Assembly (NCBI RefSeq): GCF_003852405.1
Contig: NZ_QAJM01000009.1
Span: 186,001-250,000 of the forward strand
Direction of reading: 5' to 3'
Length of the DNA stretch: 64,000 nt
Source of the DNA: Pseudomonas sp. KBW05
Lineage (GTDB): Bacteria > Pseudomonadota > Gammaproteobacteria > Pseudomonadales > Pseudomonadaceae
Below, one piece after another: positions 1-9,301 of the stretch; positions within the stretch are counted from its first letter, which is position 1; each line of letters begins with the position of its first letter. A model generated the notes under the pieces. That model searched no databases. It was not told the DNA's origin and worked only from the letters and a program-made list of their open reading frames with translations. A program made the translations under genes and the position numbers.

Positions 1-113
1 GATGTCACGACTGTTTCATCATTGTAGCCGCACAGCCGCATGCGGCCGAAGTCTCTGCCATAGAGACGTCGGCGCAGCGGGAAACATTCAGGCGGGATGA
101 CGAAAGGCGCTGC
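1..113. other. Intergenic edge sequence, no gene seen
   Basis: This is the short stretch downstream of pdxH at the window edge. It contains a 12-base perfect palindrome at 35-46 (gccgcatgcggc) but no T-run beside it, so I do not call it a terminator. No open reading frame here looks real. Confidence 0.5.
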
Positions 114-761
114 TCAGGGTGCCAGGCGTTCGCGGGTCCAGTCGGCCCCTTGCAGGCGGTAGTTCAAGCGATCATGCAGGCGGCTGGCGCGGCCTTGCCA
201 GAACTCGATGCGCTCAGGCAGCAGGCGATAACCACCCCAGTGCTCGGGGCAGTCGGGTTGGATATCGCTGAAACGCTGCTCGGTAGCCTTGAGCAAATCG
301 TGCAGTTCTTCACGGTCACGAATGACCTTGCTCTGCGGTGAAGCCCAAGCGCCCAGACGACTGCCCAACGGGCGGACCTGGTAATAAGCATCCGACTCCT
401 CAGGCGACACCTTGACCACCCGCCCCTCGATCCGCACCTGGCGCTCCAGGGTCGGCCAAAAGAACGTCATGGCCGCAAACGGCCGCGCGGCAAGCTGTTC
501 GCCCTTGGCACTCTGATAGTTGGTGAAGAAGGTAAAGCCCTGTGCATCCAGGCCCTTGAGCAGCAGGATGCGACAGTGCGGGCGCCCCTCCTGGTCAACC
601 GTGGCCAGGGTCATGGCATTGGCTTCTACCGGTGGCTGCTCGGTTTTCACCGCGTCGGCAAACCACTGGTGGAACAACGCAAACGGCTCGCCCGGGGCCT
701 GGGCCTCGCTCAAACCGTCCCGGGTGTAGTCACGGCGCATATCGGCCAGTGCCTGGGTCAT
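114..761 (-). CDS. pdxH: Pyridoxamine 5'-phosphate oxidase
   Basis: This FMN-dependent cytosolic enzyme oxidises pyridoxamine or pyridoxine 5'-phosphate to pyridoxal 5'-phosphate, the last step of vitamin B6 synthesis and salvage. The product is 215 residues, the normal family length. The FMN-binding split-barrel core is visible (RILLLKG near residue 64 and [10 protein letters not shown] near 78). The C-terminal PdxH signature [14 protein letters not shown] lies at 185-198 and carries the conserved Arg and His of substrate binding. The ATG at 761 is preceded by AAGGAT at good spacing. It is followed leftward by no other gene in the window and preceded by the OmpA-like lipoprotein gene in the same direction. 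Identification is secure. Confidence 0.96.
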   Translation of the reverse strand: MTQALADMRRDYTRDGLSEAQAPGEPFALFHQWFADAVKTEQPPVEANAMTLATVDQEGRPHCRILLLKGLDAQGFTFFTNYQSAKGEQLAARPFAAMTFFWPTLERQVRIEGRVVKVSPEESDAYYQVRPLGSRLGAWASPQSKVIRDREELHDLLKATEQRFSDIQPDCPEHWGGYRLLPERIEFWQGRASRLHDRLNYRLQGADWTRERLAP

Positions 762-788
762 GCGGCTTTATCCTTCTACTTCAACAGG

Positions 789-1829
789 TCAGTTTTTTGC
801 CTGGTCGTTAGCCGGTGCAGCAGCCTTGGCCTTGGCCGGAGCCGCTTTCTTCGCAGCAGGCTTGGCCGGGGCTTTTTTGGCAGCTGGCTTGGCAGCGGCT
901 TTTTTGGCGGCAGGCGCTTTTTTCGCCGGGGCTTTGGCAGCAGGTGCTGGCGCAGGAACGTCCTGTACGGCCACCATTTCAGCCACGGGCGGGGTCTTGC
1001 CCGAGTTGTACTTGCTCAGCAAGGCCAACATAGTTGTACGCTGAGTGAACATAATTTCCATGCGACGGTTCAGCGCACGGCCCTGGGTGCTGTCGTTGGC
1101 AGCACGTGGCATAAGGTCACCCATGCCACGCAGCATCAGGCGATCCTGCTTCAAGCCGCTGAGGCTGAAGATCGAGGCGATCGACTGCGCACGCTCCTTG
1201 CTCAAGGCCTGGCTCGCTGGCGCGGTGCCGGTGGCATCGACGTGGCCCAGGACCAAAACGGCGGTCTTCGGGTCGGCTTCAACGGCCTTGGCAACGCGAG
1301 TGAACGGGCCCAGGGTGACCGGCAGCAGCATCGCCGGGCGTTTCGGGTTGTAGGAGCCGTCTACCGGGGCGATCACGACGAGTACGTTGTCACGACGTTC
1401 CAGTTGCAGGTTGCTGTCCTTGATGGCAGCGCGCAGGCGCGGCTCATAGTCGTCCAGCCAGGCCTGGGTGATTTTTGGGTCTGGCATCGGGATGTTGGTC
1501 ACATCGACTTTGGCCAAGGGTTTTGGCTTGCTTTCGAACGGCCACCACCAGTGAGTTTCGCTGTCGGTCTTGGCCACGGCTGGCGTGGTGGCTGGGGCTG
1601 GAGTGGCAGCCTTGAGGTCGGCTTTCAGGTCAGCAGCCTTGGCATCGGCGGCGGCTTTGGCATCCGGCTTGGCGGCAACCTGAGTCGCGGCGTCCTTGGC
1701 GGCGGTTTTATCAGACCCAAATGACCCAAATGACCACCAATGTCCGCCATCGGCATCATTTTGTGGAGTTTGTGCGCAGCCAGTAATAGTGAGGCAAAGC
1801 GCCAGTGCCAAGGACTTGTTCGATAACAT
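789..1829 (-). CDS. OmpA-family lipoprotein with Ala/Lys/Pro-rich tail
   Basis: This is a predicted outer-membrane or periplasmic lipoprotein of 346 residues. I chose the ATG at 1829 because it opens a lipoprotein signal peptide ending in the lipobox LTITGC; the longer frame to 1895 puts non-signal sequence in front. After a low-complexity Ala/Lys/Asp linker comes an OmpA-like peptidoglycan-binding domain (GHVDATG, then ALNRRMEIMF). Residues 292-346 are an unusual tail of AAKK, APAKK and KPAAKK units, encoded by near-tandem DNA repeats at 792-956. OmpA domains normally end such proteins, so a cationic extension after one is odd. It lies between pdxH and a beta-lactamase-fold hydrolase, as in P. 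aeruginosa. The exact role is unknown; anchoring the envelope to peptidoglycan is the family expectation. Confidence 0.85.
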   Translation of the reverse strand: MLSNKSLALALCLTITGCAQTPQNDADGGHWWSFGSFGSDKTAAKDAATQVAAKPDAKAAADAKAADLKADLKAATPAPATTPAVAKTDSETHWWWPFESKPKPLAKVDVTNIPMPDPKITQAWLDDYEPRLRAAIKDSNLQLERRDNVLVVIAPVDGSYNPKRPAMLLPVTLGPFTRVAKAVEADPKTAVLVLGHVDATGTAPASQALSKERAQSIASIFSLSGLKQDRLMLRGMGDLMPRAANDSTQGRALNRRMEIMFTQRTTMLALLSKYNSGKTPPVAEMVAVQDVPAPAPAAKAPAKKAPAAKKAAAKPAAKKAPAKPAAKKAAPAKAKAAAPANDQAKN

Positions 1830-1972
1830 GAGATATCCACAAAATGAGAAAAATGCCAAGGGTCTGGATGACCCGTTAAACAGACGCCAGGACAAGAATA
1901 AAGTTACAACTTTTCCGTCAGCCTCTTCTTATAGTTGCCTTTGTAACAAAAAAACGTGAAACAGCAAGGGGT

Positions 1973-3118
1973 TTACAGACAACCGGCCAATATTCTGACC
2001 AACTTCTGTGCACGCGGGTCCATAAGTACATAAGGCCCCAATGTATTAGTCACGAAACCAAACGCAACATCATGCTCAGGGTCGGCAAACCCCACCGAAC
2101 CGCCCGCGCCCGGATGCCCGAAAGCACGCGGGCCAAGGCCGAAGGTGGCATTGGGCAGTTGTGGCTGATCCAACATGCAACCCAAGCCGAAACGGGTTTG
2201 TGTCAGCAATGTTTTATCCAGCCCGATACTGTGTTCGCGGGTCAATTCTTCAAGCATGTCGCTTTCGAGCAAACTACCGTCCAGCAAACCACTATAAAAA
2301 CCCGCCAGGCTGCGCGCATTACCGTGACCATTTGCGGCGGGTTGCTGCATGCGTCGCCATTCAGGTTTATTAGTGCTGGTCAGAATAGACGGTGGATTGG
2401 CAAATGCCCGCGTTGTCATCGCATTCGGCTCGCGCATCATTACTTGCAATAAGCGTTGCGCGGCTTCATCGCCCATGTTGCCTTTGCTGCGCGCTATATG
2501 GGCAACACGATAAAACTCGTCATCCGCCAGGCCGACATGGAAGTCCAACCCCAATGGCCGCGCAACCCGCGCCACGATGGACTCCCCCGGACCGCGCCCG
2601 TCGGCACGCCGCAGCAGCTCACCGACCAACCAGCCATAGGTGATCGCCTCGTAGCCATGGCCCTGGCCTGGCGTCCACCACGGAGCCTCGGCCGCCAGGG
2701 TGTCTACCATCAATTGCCAGTCGTACAGGGCTTCGGTGGGCAGCATCTGGCGAATCGCCGGCAAGCCCGCCTGATGGCAGAGCAACTGGCGCAGGGTGAT
2801 GGTTTCTTTGCCCGCCGCCGCAAACTCCGGCCAGTAATCGGCCACGGGGGCGTCCAGTTTCAGCTTGCCCTCGGCCACCAATTGCAGGGCGGTGACAGCG
2901 GTAAAGGTCTTGGTGCAGGAGAACAGGTTGACGATGGTATCGCTGTGCCAGGCCTCGGCACCGTCCTTGTCGGCGGTGCCGGCCCACAGGTCAACCACGG
3001 TTTCGCCGCCAACCTGGATACAGAGCCCGGCGCCACGCTCCTGGGGGTCATCGAACAAGGCGGCGAAGGCTTCACGTACCGCTTCGAACTGGAGCTCGTA
3101 ATGACCCTGAATCTGCAC
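1973..3118 (-). CDS. Serine beta-lactamase-fold hydrolase (EstB/class C-like)
   Basis: This 381-residue protein belongs to the beta-lactamase/esterase family VIII group, whose members are esterases, transesterases or amidases more often than true resistance enzymes. The catalytic Ser-Lys pair is in SCTK at 67-70. A likely catalytic Tyr sits in the YGWL segment, and HPGAGGS near residue 336 resembles the third active-site motif. There is no clear signal peptide, so it is probably cytosolic. It stands alone between the OmpA lipoprotein and the GH50-like gene, all leftward. The substrate cannot be told from sequence, and I would not call it an antibiotic resistance gene. Confidence 0.85.
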   Translation of the reverse strand: MQIQGHYELQFEAVREAFAALFDDPQERGAGLCIQVGGETVVDLWAGTADKDGAEAWHSDTIVNLFSCTKTFTAVTALQLVAEGKLKLDAPVADYWPEFAAAGKETITLRQLLCHQAGLPAIRQMLPTEALYDWQLMVDTLAAEAPWWTPGQGHGYEAITYGWLVGELLRRADGRGPGESIVARVARPLGLDFHVGLADDEFYRVAHIARSKGNMGDEAAQRLLQVMMREPNAMTTRAFANPPSILTSTNKPEWRRMQQPAANGHGNARSLAGFYSGLLDGSLLESDMLEELTREHSIGLDKTLLTQTRFGLGCMLDQPQLPNATFGLGPRAFGHPGAGGSVGFADPEHDVAFGFVTNTLGPYVLMDPRAQKLVRILAGCL

Positions 3119-3200
3119 CTAAGCCCCCTCGGAAAACGCCGTAAAAAGTGGCCGACATTGTTCCAGTCATTATAGGTTTTGTGAACCCGTCAACGCTGAA

Positions 3201-5486
3201 TCAGTGACCATTTCCCGCGTGCCCACCCGCATGCCCGGCGCCTTTGCCGGCGCTTGCGCCATTACCACTTTGATGTTCACGGACCGCGCTGGCCGCCTTG
3301 GCTTTTTCCGCCTCCTTGCCCAACTGATCGACGGCCGCCAGGTTGCTCTTGCGCACATTCTCGACAAAGCCCTGGAACGGCACATCGGTGATGCCCACCA
3401 AACCGAAATGGCCGTTCTCAGCGTCCAGCAGGCGGCCGGTCACCGGCTGATCCAGGTACTGGAACCAATGCACGCCGACAATCGACGGCTCGGCCATGGC
3501 CTGCTTGAGGAAGTTGGCGTACGCCGTGCCGCGCTCCTCTTCCCTGGCCACTTGCGTCACACCGCCCCAGAACGGGCCACGATCTGCGGAGCCAAAGTTG
3601 AATTCGGTGATCAGCACCGGCTTGTCCAGCGCACGCAAGGCCGCGAAGTCATAACCGTCCTGGGGTTTGAGCGTGTACATGTTGAAACTCAGCACATCGC
3701 AATACTGCGCGCAGGCGGCCACCGCTTCCGGGGTGCTCACCGCGTAACGGCCGCCCAGCAGCAACTGGTTGGGCGCGTGCCATTTCAGCGAGTCAGAGAT
3801 GGTCTTGAAGTAGGCGTCGGCAAAGGTCTTCTGGAAATACTTGAAGTCGGCCTCGATTTCCGGGTGCTCGGCATTCGGCATCGGTGGCTCGAAGCCCGGA
3901 TCTTCCATCAGCTCCCAGCCCGCCAAATGGATGCCCCAGGCTTTCGACAGGCCTTCCTCGTTGCGGTACTTGTCGCGCAATTGCTTGAGGAACGCGCGCT
4001 TGGCCGGCACGTCGGTGGTCATGCGCAAGGTGCCGTAGGCCAACGCGTAACGGGACTTCGCATCGTCGCCGGGACCGGCCCAGGCCAGTTCGTTGTCGGC
4101 AAAGAAGCCGATCAACCACGGGTCATCGCGGTGATCACGGGCGGCGATGGCCACGGCACGTTCGGTAGCCATGGCGAAACGCGGATCAAACGGATCGGGC
4201 ATGCCGCCCCACCAGTCGGTGCCGGTGCTGATGCTGGCGTAGTCGCCGACAATCGACAGCGGCAAGGTGTAGGGCACGCGGTCGGCGCGGGCCAGGTCTT
4301 CGTCGCTCCAGTTGCCCAAGGTGTTGAAACCCCAGGCCTGCAGGCGGTCGAGTGTATGGCTGGCCCAACGCTCCTGGTCAAAACCTTCGCCACCGTAGGT
4401 GCGTTGCAGGTTGGCGCCGTAGAAATCGTACCAACGTCCGGCGCCAAAGCTGCGCCCTTCGCCGGCGCCATTGCCGGTGCGGTTATCGCCGCTGCCGTAA
4501 TACTTGTCGAGCGGTTCACCGGCTTTGGGCAGCGCCGCGAACATCCATTCACGGCCGGAGACGTAGGTCTGGCTGTTATCCGGGGCCACGGTATTGACGC
4601 CCAGGGAGTAAAACGGATGGCCTTCTGGCGTCACCAGGTACCAGCGGCCGTCACGCTTCTCGGTGCGGAAAAACCCGCTGGCGTCAAACGCCGGGCCTTT
4701 GTTCCAACCACCAAACTTGTCCAGCGCGGATTTATCCCGCGTGGCCAGCCAACCTTGCAGCTGCTGCTGTTCCTTGGCCGCCGCGGCCTTGAGTTGTTCA
4801 TCGCTGCTGACCTTTTCCGGCCAGCGCGCACGGGTGGATTGACCGTAGGCGTCCACCAGTTCGCTGTAGGCGGCCTTGATCACTGGCTCGCTGTCCTGCA
4901 CACCAAAGCGTTCCAGCAGGATGCTCTGCGCGGCGTTGGGCTTTTGCATCGACAAGGTCACCGATGCCACTTGGCTACGGTCGATCTCGCCAAAGCTGCC
5001 GGCCAGCAAGACGCGTTGGCCGTCCACGGTAATCGGCATCGGCGGGCCGGCCTTCATGCCCTGGCTCAGCGGCGAGTTGGCTTGCAGCGGCACCAGCAAC
5101 GTCTGGGCCGGACCGGCCGGCAGGTCGATGCGACTGCGCAAGGTCTTGCCGTCGGCGCTCTGCACCGTGACGTAGAGGGTCAGCGCCCAGTCCATGGCAC
5201 TTTGGATGCGCAGGCTCATGGCGCTGGACTGCGACCAGTCCCAGGTGCCGGTCTGCGGGCTGAGCACCAGGCTCGGCTCGGCGGCCGGGTTGAAGGTGAT
5301 GCGGCGCAACACTTCGCCTTCCGGGGTTTGTTCGGCGTTGTATTGCGGCAGGCTGGCGTCCTGGGTCGCCACCTTGACCACATCGGCCGGCCGGACGAAG
5401 TTGAACAGTGTCTGTTGCCCGGTAGGCGCGGCCAGCAAAGGCGCGGCGAACAGTAGGGCAAATAGAGCGGGCAGCGTGCGAATCAT
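3201..5486 (-). CDS. Secreted GH50-like glycoside hydrolase (beta-agarase family)
   Basis: A predicted 761-residue exported enzyme. I chose the ATG at 5486 because it opens a clean signal peptide (MIRTLPALFALLFAAPLLAA); the frame runs open to 5780 but the extension is Arg/Pro-rich and overlaps the helicase gene. The N-terminal third looks like a beta-sandwich carbohydrate-binding domain. The C-terminal two thirds carry clan GH-A features: GFFADNELAW with Glu466 as probable acid/base, and VLITEFNFGS with Glu628 as probable nucleophile. The 162-residue spacing and the motifs resemble GH50 beta-agarases. The protein ends in a Gly/His/Ala tail of about 30 residues. Agar is an unlikely natural substrate for a soil pseudomonad, so it may act on another galactan or a self-made polysaccharide. 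The substrate is inferred only. Confidence 0.8.
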   Translation of the reverse strand: MIRTLPALFALLFAAPLLAAPTGQQTLFNFVRPADVVKVATQDASLPQYNAEQTPEGEVLRRITFNPAAEPSLVLSPQTGTWDWSQSSAMSLRIQSAMDWALTLYVTVQSADGKTLRSRIDLPAGPAQTLLVPLQANSPLSQGMKAGPPMPITVDGQRVLLAGSFGEIDRSQVASVTLSMQKPNAAQSILLERFGVQDSEPVIKAAYSELVDAYGQSTRARWPEKVSSDEQLKAAAAKEQQQLQGWLATRDKSALDKFGGWNKGPAFDASGFFRTEKRDGRWYLVTPEGHPFYSLGVNTVAPDNSQTYVSGREWMFAALPKAGEPLDKYYGSGDNRTGNGAGEGRSFGAGRWYDFYGANLQRTYGGEGFDQERWASHTLDRLQAWGFNTLGNWSDEDLARADRVPYTLPLSIVGDYASISTGTDWWGGMPDPFDPRFAMATERAVAIAARDHRDDPWLIGFFADNELAWAGPGDDAKSRYALAYGTLRMTTDVPAKRAFLKQLRDKYRNEEGLSKAWGIHLAGWELMEDPGFEPPMPNAEHPEIEADFKYFQKTFADAYFKTISDSLKWHAPNQLLLGGRYAVSTPEAVAACAQYCDVLSFNMYTLKPQDGYDFAALRALDKPVLITEFNFGSADRGPFWGGVTQVAREEERGTAYANFLKQAMAEPSIVGVHWFQYLDQPVTGRLLDAENGHFGLVGITDVPFQGFVENVRKSNLAAVDQLGKEAEKAKAASAVREHQSGNGASAGKGAGHAGGHAGNGH

Positions 5487-5575
5487 ACGAACAAGGTTCT
5501 CCCAGACGGCCGGTGAATGGCCTGATGAAATACAATGAGATAGACCACGAAGTGGGCGAAACCGCCCACGGTGGC

Positions 5576-7720
5576 TTAAGAAATTTCGCGCCTGAACGGC
5601 GGCAAGGCATTCAGGATAGCCTTGCCATAGCGCTGGGTGACCAGGCGGCGGTCGAGCAAGGTGATGGTGCCCCGGTCTTCTTCGGTGCGCAGCAAGCGAC
5701 CGCAGGCCTGGACCAGCTTCAGGGAAGCGTCCGGCACCGAGATTTCCATGAACGGGTTGCCACCACGCGCTTCGATCCACTCGGCCAGTGCCGCCTCGAC
5801 CGGATCATCCGGCACCGAGAACGGGATCTTCGCGATCACCACGTGTTCGCAGTAGGCGCCGGGCAAATCCACGCCCTCGGCAAAACTCGCGAGGCCGAAC
5901 AGCACGCTGGAATCACCGCCATCCACCCGCGCCTTGTGCTTGTTCAGGGTTTCCTGCTTGGACAGGTTGCCCTGGATAAACACCTGCTTGCGCCAATCGC
6001 GGTCGAGGCCGTCGAATACGTCCTGCATCTGTTTGCGTGATGAGAACAACACCAGGGTGCCACGCGAACCTTCGACCAACTCCGGCAAGTCACGGATGAT
6101 CGCGGCAGTGTGCGCGGCCGCGTCCCGTGGGTCGGCCTTGAGGTCCGGCACCCGCAGCACGCCGGCGTCGGCGTGATGAAAGGGGCTTGGCACCACGGCA
6201 GTGACGGCCTTTTTTGGCAGACCGGCGCGCATGCGGAAACGGTCGAACGTGCCCAGGGCAGTCAGCGTGGCGGAGGTCACCAGGCAGCCGTAAGCCACGT
6301 TCCACAGGTTGCGCCGCAGCATTTCTGCGGCAAGGATGGGGCTTGCGTTGACCTCGATATCAAACAGCGCGCCACTTTCCGACAGGGTCAGCCAGCGCGC
6401 CATCGGCGGGTTGTCTTCCGGGTCTTCGACGGTGAAGGCGGTCCACAACTCCCAGTTGCCTTGGGCACGGGACAGCAGGCTGCCGAACAGCGGGTACCAT
6501 TCTTCGGCCTGGTTGCTGGCGATGCCGATGTTGACCTCGCCGTCCATGCCTTCCTTGAGCAGATCAGTGAGACGGGTAAACAGGTCGGTCAGGCGCGAAA
6601 AGCCCTTCTTCAACTCGATACCCATTTCGCGCATGTGCTCGGGGATCATGCCGCCAACAAAACGGTGACGTGGCCGCTCGCGGCCTTCCACGTCTTCGCC
6701 CGGTTTGAAGTCGGCGACCTGTTCGCAGGCGCTGAACATGAACTGCTGCTGGGTCTTGATCTCCCGCGCCAGCTCCGGCACTTGCTCGATGAGCTTGCCG
6801 AGGTCGCCGGGCAGCGGGTGCTGGGCCAACAACTTGGTGAGGTTCTTCGCGGTGGTTTCCAGCCAGTCAGCGGTGGAGCGCAGGCGTGTGTAGTGGGCGA
6901 AGTGGCCGATGGCCTTGTCGGGCAGGTGGTGACCTTCGTCGAACACATACAGCGTGTCACGCGGGTCCGGCAGCACGGCACCGCCACCCAGGGCGAGGTC
7001 GGCCAGCACCATGTCGTGGTTGGTGACGATCACATCGACCTTGCCCATACCTTCACGGGCCTTGTAGAAGGCGCACTGGCCGAAGTTGGGGCAGTGACGG
7101 TTGGTGCACTGGCTGTGATCGGTGGTCAGGCGCGCCCAGTCGGAATCTTCCAGGGCATTGGGCCAGCTGTCGCGGTCGCCGTCCCATTTATTGCCGGCCA
7201 GCTTCTCGATCATGCTGGTAAACAGCTTCTGGCTGACCTCATCCACCTCGATCTTGAAGCCTTCTTCTTCGAACAACGAAGCCGTGGCGGTTTGCGCGTG
7301 GCCTTCCTGCAACAGCACGTCGAGCTTGGACAGGCACAGGTAACGGCCACGGCCCTTGGCCAGGGCGAAGGTGAAATTCAGGCCGCTGTTGCGCATCAGG
7401 TCGGGCAGGTCTTTGTAGACGATCTGCTCTTGCAGGGCGACGGTTGCGGTGGCGATCACCAGGCGTTTGCCGGCGGCCTTGGCCGTAGGGATCGCCGCCA
7501 GGCTGTAGGCCACGGTTTTACCGGTACCGGTGCCGGCTTCGACGGCCACGACCGCAGGGTCGCCACTGCGCCGACCTTCGTCGTCGGTGTCGATATCGCC
7601 GAGGACCTTCGCCACTTCGGCGATCATCAGGCGTTGGCCGTAGCGCGGTTTCAAGCTCTTGGCTTCGAGAAAACGCGAATAGGCGCCCTGGATCGTGGTT
7701 TTGAGTTCAGTGCTGATCAT
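5576..7720 (-). CDS. dinG: DinG/XPD-type ATP-dependent DNA helicase
   Basis: This 714-residue superfamily 2 helicase is related to DinG, YoaA and XPD, iron-sulfur 5'-3' helicases that resolve R-loops, D-loops and stalled forks. Walker A is AGTGTGKT with GTGTGKT at 63-69, and the Walker B box is DEGH at 261-264. Four cysteines at 129, 205, 210 and 216 match the Fe-S cluster ligands. The C-terminal helicase half includes SFAEGVDLPG and QACGRLLRTEEDRG. No Shine-Dalgarno is obvious before the ATG at 7720. It is flanked by the GH50-like gene and divergent from a CopD-like gene. Family assignment is secure; whether it is the DinG or the YoaA orthologue is less sure. Confidence 0.88.
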   Translation of the reverse strand: MISTELKTTIQGAYSRFLEAKSLKPRYGQRLMIAEVAKVLGDIDTDDEGRRSGDPAVVAVEAGTGTGKTVAYSLAAIPTAKAAGKRLVIATATVALQEQIVYKDLPDLMRNSGLNFTFALAKGRGRYLCLSKLDVLLQEGHAQTATASLFEEEGFKIEVDEVSQKLFTSMIEKLAGNKWDGDRDSWPNALEDSDWARLTTDHSQCTNRHCPNFGQCAFYKAREGMGKVDVIVTNHDMVLADLALGGGAVLPDPRDTLYVFDEGHHLPDKAIGHFAHYTRLRSTADWLETTAKNLTKLLAQHPLPGDLGKLIEQVPELAREIKTQQQFMFSACEQVADFKPGEDVEGRERPRHRFVGGMIPEHMREMGIELKKGFSRLTDLFTRLTDLLKEGMDGEVNIGIASNQAEEWYPLFGSLLSRAQGNWELWTAFTVEDPEDNPPMARWLTLSESGALFDIEVNASPILAAEMLRRNLWNVAYGCLVTSATLTALGTFDRFRMRAGLPKKAVTAVVPSPFHHADAGVLRVPDLKADPRDAAAHTAAIIRDLPELVEGSRGTLVLFSSRKQMQDVFDGLDRDWRKQVFIQGNLSKQETLNKHKARVDGGDSSVLFGLASFAEGVDLPGAYCEHVVIAKIPFSVPDDPVEAALAEWIEARGGNPFMEISVPDASLKLVQACGRLLRTEEDRGTITLLDRRLVTQRYGKAILNALPPFRREIS

Positions 7721-7819
7721 GGATAGTCGGGCGCAAAAAACGCTGGATAAATTTTCAGTGGTTCGGATCGGCCGCTATCATACCCCGCTAATTAATCCCG
7801 CGCAGAACGGAGTACCTCA

Positions 7820-8284
7820 ATGACCGCGTTTAGCCTCGCTTACACCCTGCATGTATTGGCCGCCCTGATCTGGGTCGGCGGCATGTTTTTCGCCTGGATG
7901 ATCCTGCGCCCCGCCGCTGTGGCGGCACTTGAGGGCCCTGCCCGGCTGACGCTGTGGGCGAATGTGTTTCAACGTTTTTTCGTGTGGGTGTGGGTCGCGG
8001 TGGCGATTTTGCCGATCAGCGGCATTGGTCTGCTGCAACTGCGCTTCAGCGGGTTTGAGACCGCGCCGCGTTATGTGCAGGTGATGATGGGGTTGTATCT
8101 GGTGATGACGGCGTTGTTTATCCGTATCCAGGCGTTGAAGTTCCCGGAGTTGCGCGCGGCGGTGGCGGCGCAGGATTGGCCGACTGGTGCGGCGGTGTTG
8201 GGGCAGATTCGGCGGTTGGTAGGGGTTAATCTGCTGGTGGGGTTGGTGGTGGTGGCGATTGCTTCGGCTCGGCCGATGTTTTAA
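7820..8284 (+). CDS. CopD-family integral membrane protein
   Basis: A 154-residue inner-membrane protein with four hydrophobic segments, starting LAYTLHVLAALIWVGGMFF, which carries the HxxxxxxWxGG pattern typical of CopD/YcnJ-like and related membrane proteins. Known CopD proteins take part in copper import, but this single-domain type is usually unassigned. No copper gene is nearby. It is divergent from the helicase gene and convergent with the collagen-like gene, with a REPIN between the two stops. Function is open; the membrane location is clear. Confidence 0.75.
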   Translation: MTAFSLAYTLHVLAALIWVGGMFFAWMILRPAAVAALEGPARLTLWANVFQRFFVWVWVAVAILPISGIGLLQLRFSGFETAPRYVQVMMGLYLVMTALFIRIQALKFPELRAAVAAQDWPTGAAVLGQIRRLVGVNLLVGLVVVAIASARPMF

Positions 8285-8301
8285 GGCTGTTCTTTAGGGC
8301 C

Positions 8302-8387
8302 TCTTCGCGGGCAAGCCCGCTCCCACATTCGACCGCATTCTCATGTTGGAACTCGGTCAAGTGTGGGAGCGGGCTTGCTCGCGAAGA
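8302..8387. repeat. REPIN doublet, GCGGGCTTGC class
   Basis: Two inverted copies of the tgtgggagcgggcttg core, with tcttcgcg/cgcgaaga at the outer ends, are separated by about 30 unrelated bases. This is a REP doublet (REPIN) as described in P. fluorescens, mobilised in trans by RAYT transposases; none is encoded in this window. It lies between two convergent genes and could act as a bidirectional transcript end. Confidence 0.9.
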
Positions 8388-8403
8388 CGTCAGCCCAAAC
8401 GAC

Positions 8404-9162
8404 TCACAGCCGCTGAATGGTCACCGCCCCCGCAGGCCCCACCGGCCCCGGCTGCCCTTCCAACCCCGGACGGCCCTTCTCGCCGCCATCGGCCTGATAC
8501 ACCAGGCAACCCTTGGACTGGCCACCCTTGCCCGGTTTACCGGCTGTGCCAGCCAAACCACCCGCACCACCTTCAACCCAGACCTTGATCTGCTCCGCCG
8601 GGTAGTCCTTCGGCAACTCGACCCGCACCAGCGCACCCGCGCCGCCGGGCAAGCCGTCGCCACCGTTATCGCCATTGGCACCACGCCCCGCCGAACCCCA
8701 GGTGCAACCCGGGTCTACGCCGTTGGCACCGTCCAGGCCGGCATAACCTTTGGCGCCGGCGCCTCCACGGGCGTCCACCGACAGCTCGTCGGCCACCAGC
8801 GAATTGATGCGCAAGGTCAGGTCGCGCCCGGCCTTGGCCGGTTTTTCATGGGTGCCGGGGGCGCCGCGCGAGGTGATCTGGCTGCCATGGTCCAATTGCG
8901 CATGGCGCACCTGCAATTGCAGCGCGGTATTGCCGGGAACGATGGTGATGCGCGCTTCGCGGCCCAGGTGCAGTTCATCCACCGTGACCTGGCTGATGCT
9001 GGCCGGAATCAGCAAGGTGCCGTAGTCCGCCACGTCCAGGCGCTCTAGTTGCAACACGCTGGTGCTACTGGGCAGGCGCATCAGCGAGTTGGTTTCAACA
9101 CTGACGCTCTGGGCCAGGGCAATGGGGCTGACCAGCAGGGCCAACAGTAAAACCTTACGCAT
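8404..9162 (-). CDS. Secreted protein with collagen-like Gly-rich C-terminal half
   Basis: A 252-residue exported protein. The signal peptide is MRKVLLLALLVSPIALAQ and the ATG at 9162 follows a GGGGAG ribosome site. The N-terminal half (to about residue 100) has a repetitive beta-rich character. From about 130 onward it is Gly-rich with Gly-X-Y-like stretches (GAGGLAGTAGKPGKGGQ; GLEGQPGPVGPAG). There are two Cys, near 159 and 220, that could pair. I do not recognise a named family. It converges on the CopD-like gene and follows the OmpA lipoprotein gene in the same direction, 171 bases away and separated by a hairpin. A surface or periplasmic structural role is a guess. Confidence 0.75.
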   Translation of the reverse strand: MRKVLLLALLVSPIALAQSVSVETNSLMRLPSSTSVLQLERLDVADYGTLLIPASISQVTVDELHLGREARITIVPGNTALQLQVRHAQLDHGSQITSRGAPGTHEKPAKAGRDLTLRINSLVADELSVDARGGAGAKGYAGLDGANGVDPGCTWGSAGRGANGDNGGDGLPGGAGALVRVELPKDYPAEQIKVWVEGGAGGLAGTAGKPGKGGQSKGCLVYQADGGEKGRPGLEGQPGPVGPAGAVTIQRL

Positions 9163-9301
9163 CTTGGAGCTCCCCTTGAGTGTGTTTCAACGTTGTTTCT
9201 AGTTTTTCTTTGGACGCACAGTAACGACTTCTACCGGCGATTTGCCAGTGAAGGTTCAAAAAAGTTGGGAAGCAGGAGGTTTCGGTAAAAGTCGCCAGCA
9301 A

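Noticed and set aside
1973-3118. Antibiotic-resistance beta-lactamase
   Set aside because: No signal peptide and the motifs fit the esterase-type branch better; resistance cannot be claimed.
3204-5456. 750-codon open frame opposite the GH50-like gene
   Set aside because: Antisense to a gene with a signal peptide and catalytic motifs; the shadow frame has neither.
5487-5780. N-terminal extension of the GH50-like protein
   Set aside because: Arg/Pro-rich sequence overlapping the helicase stop, and it would bury the clear signal peptide at 5486.
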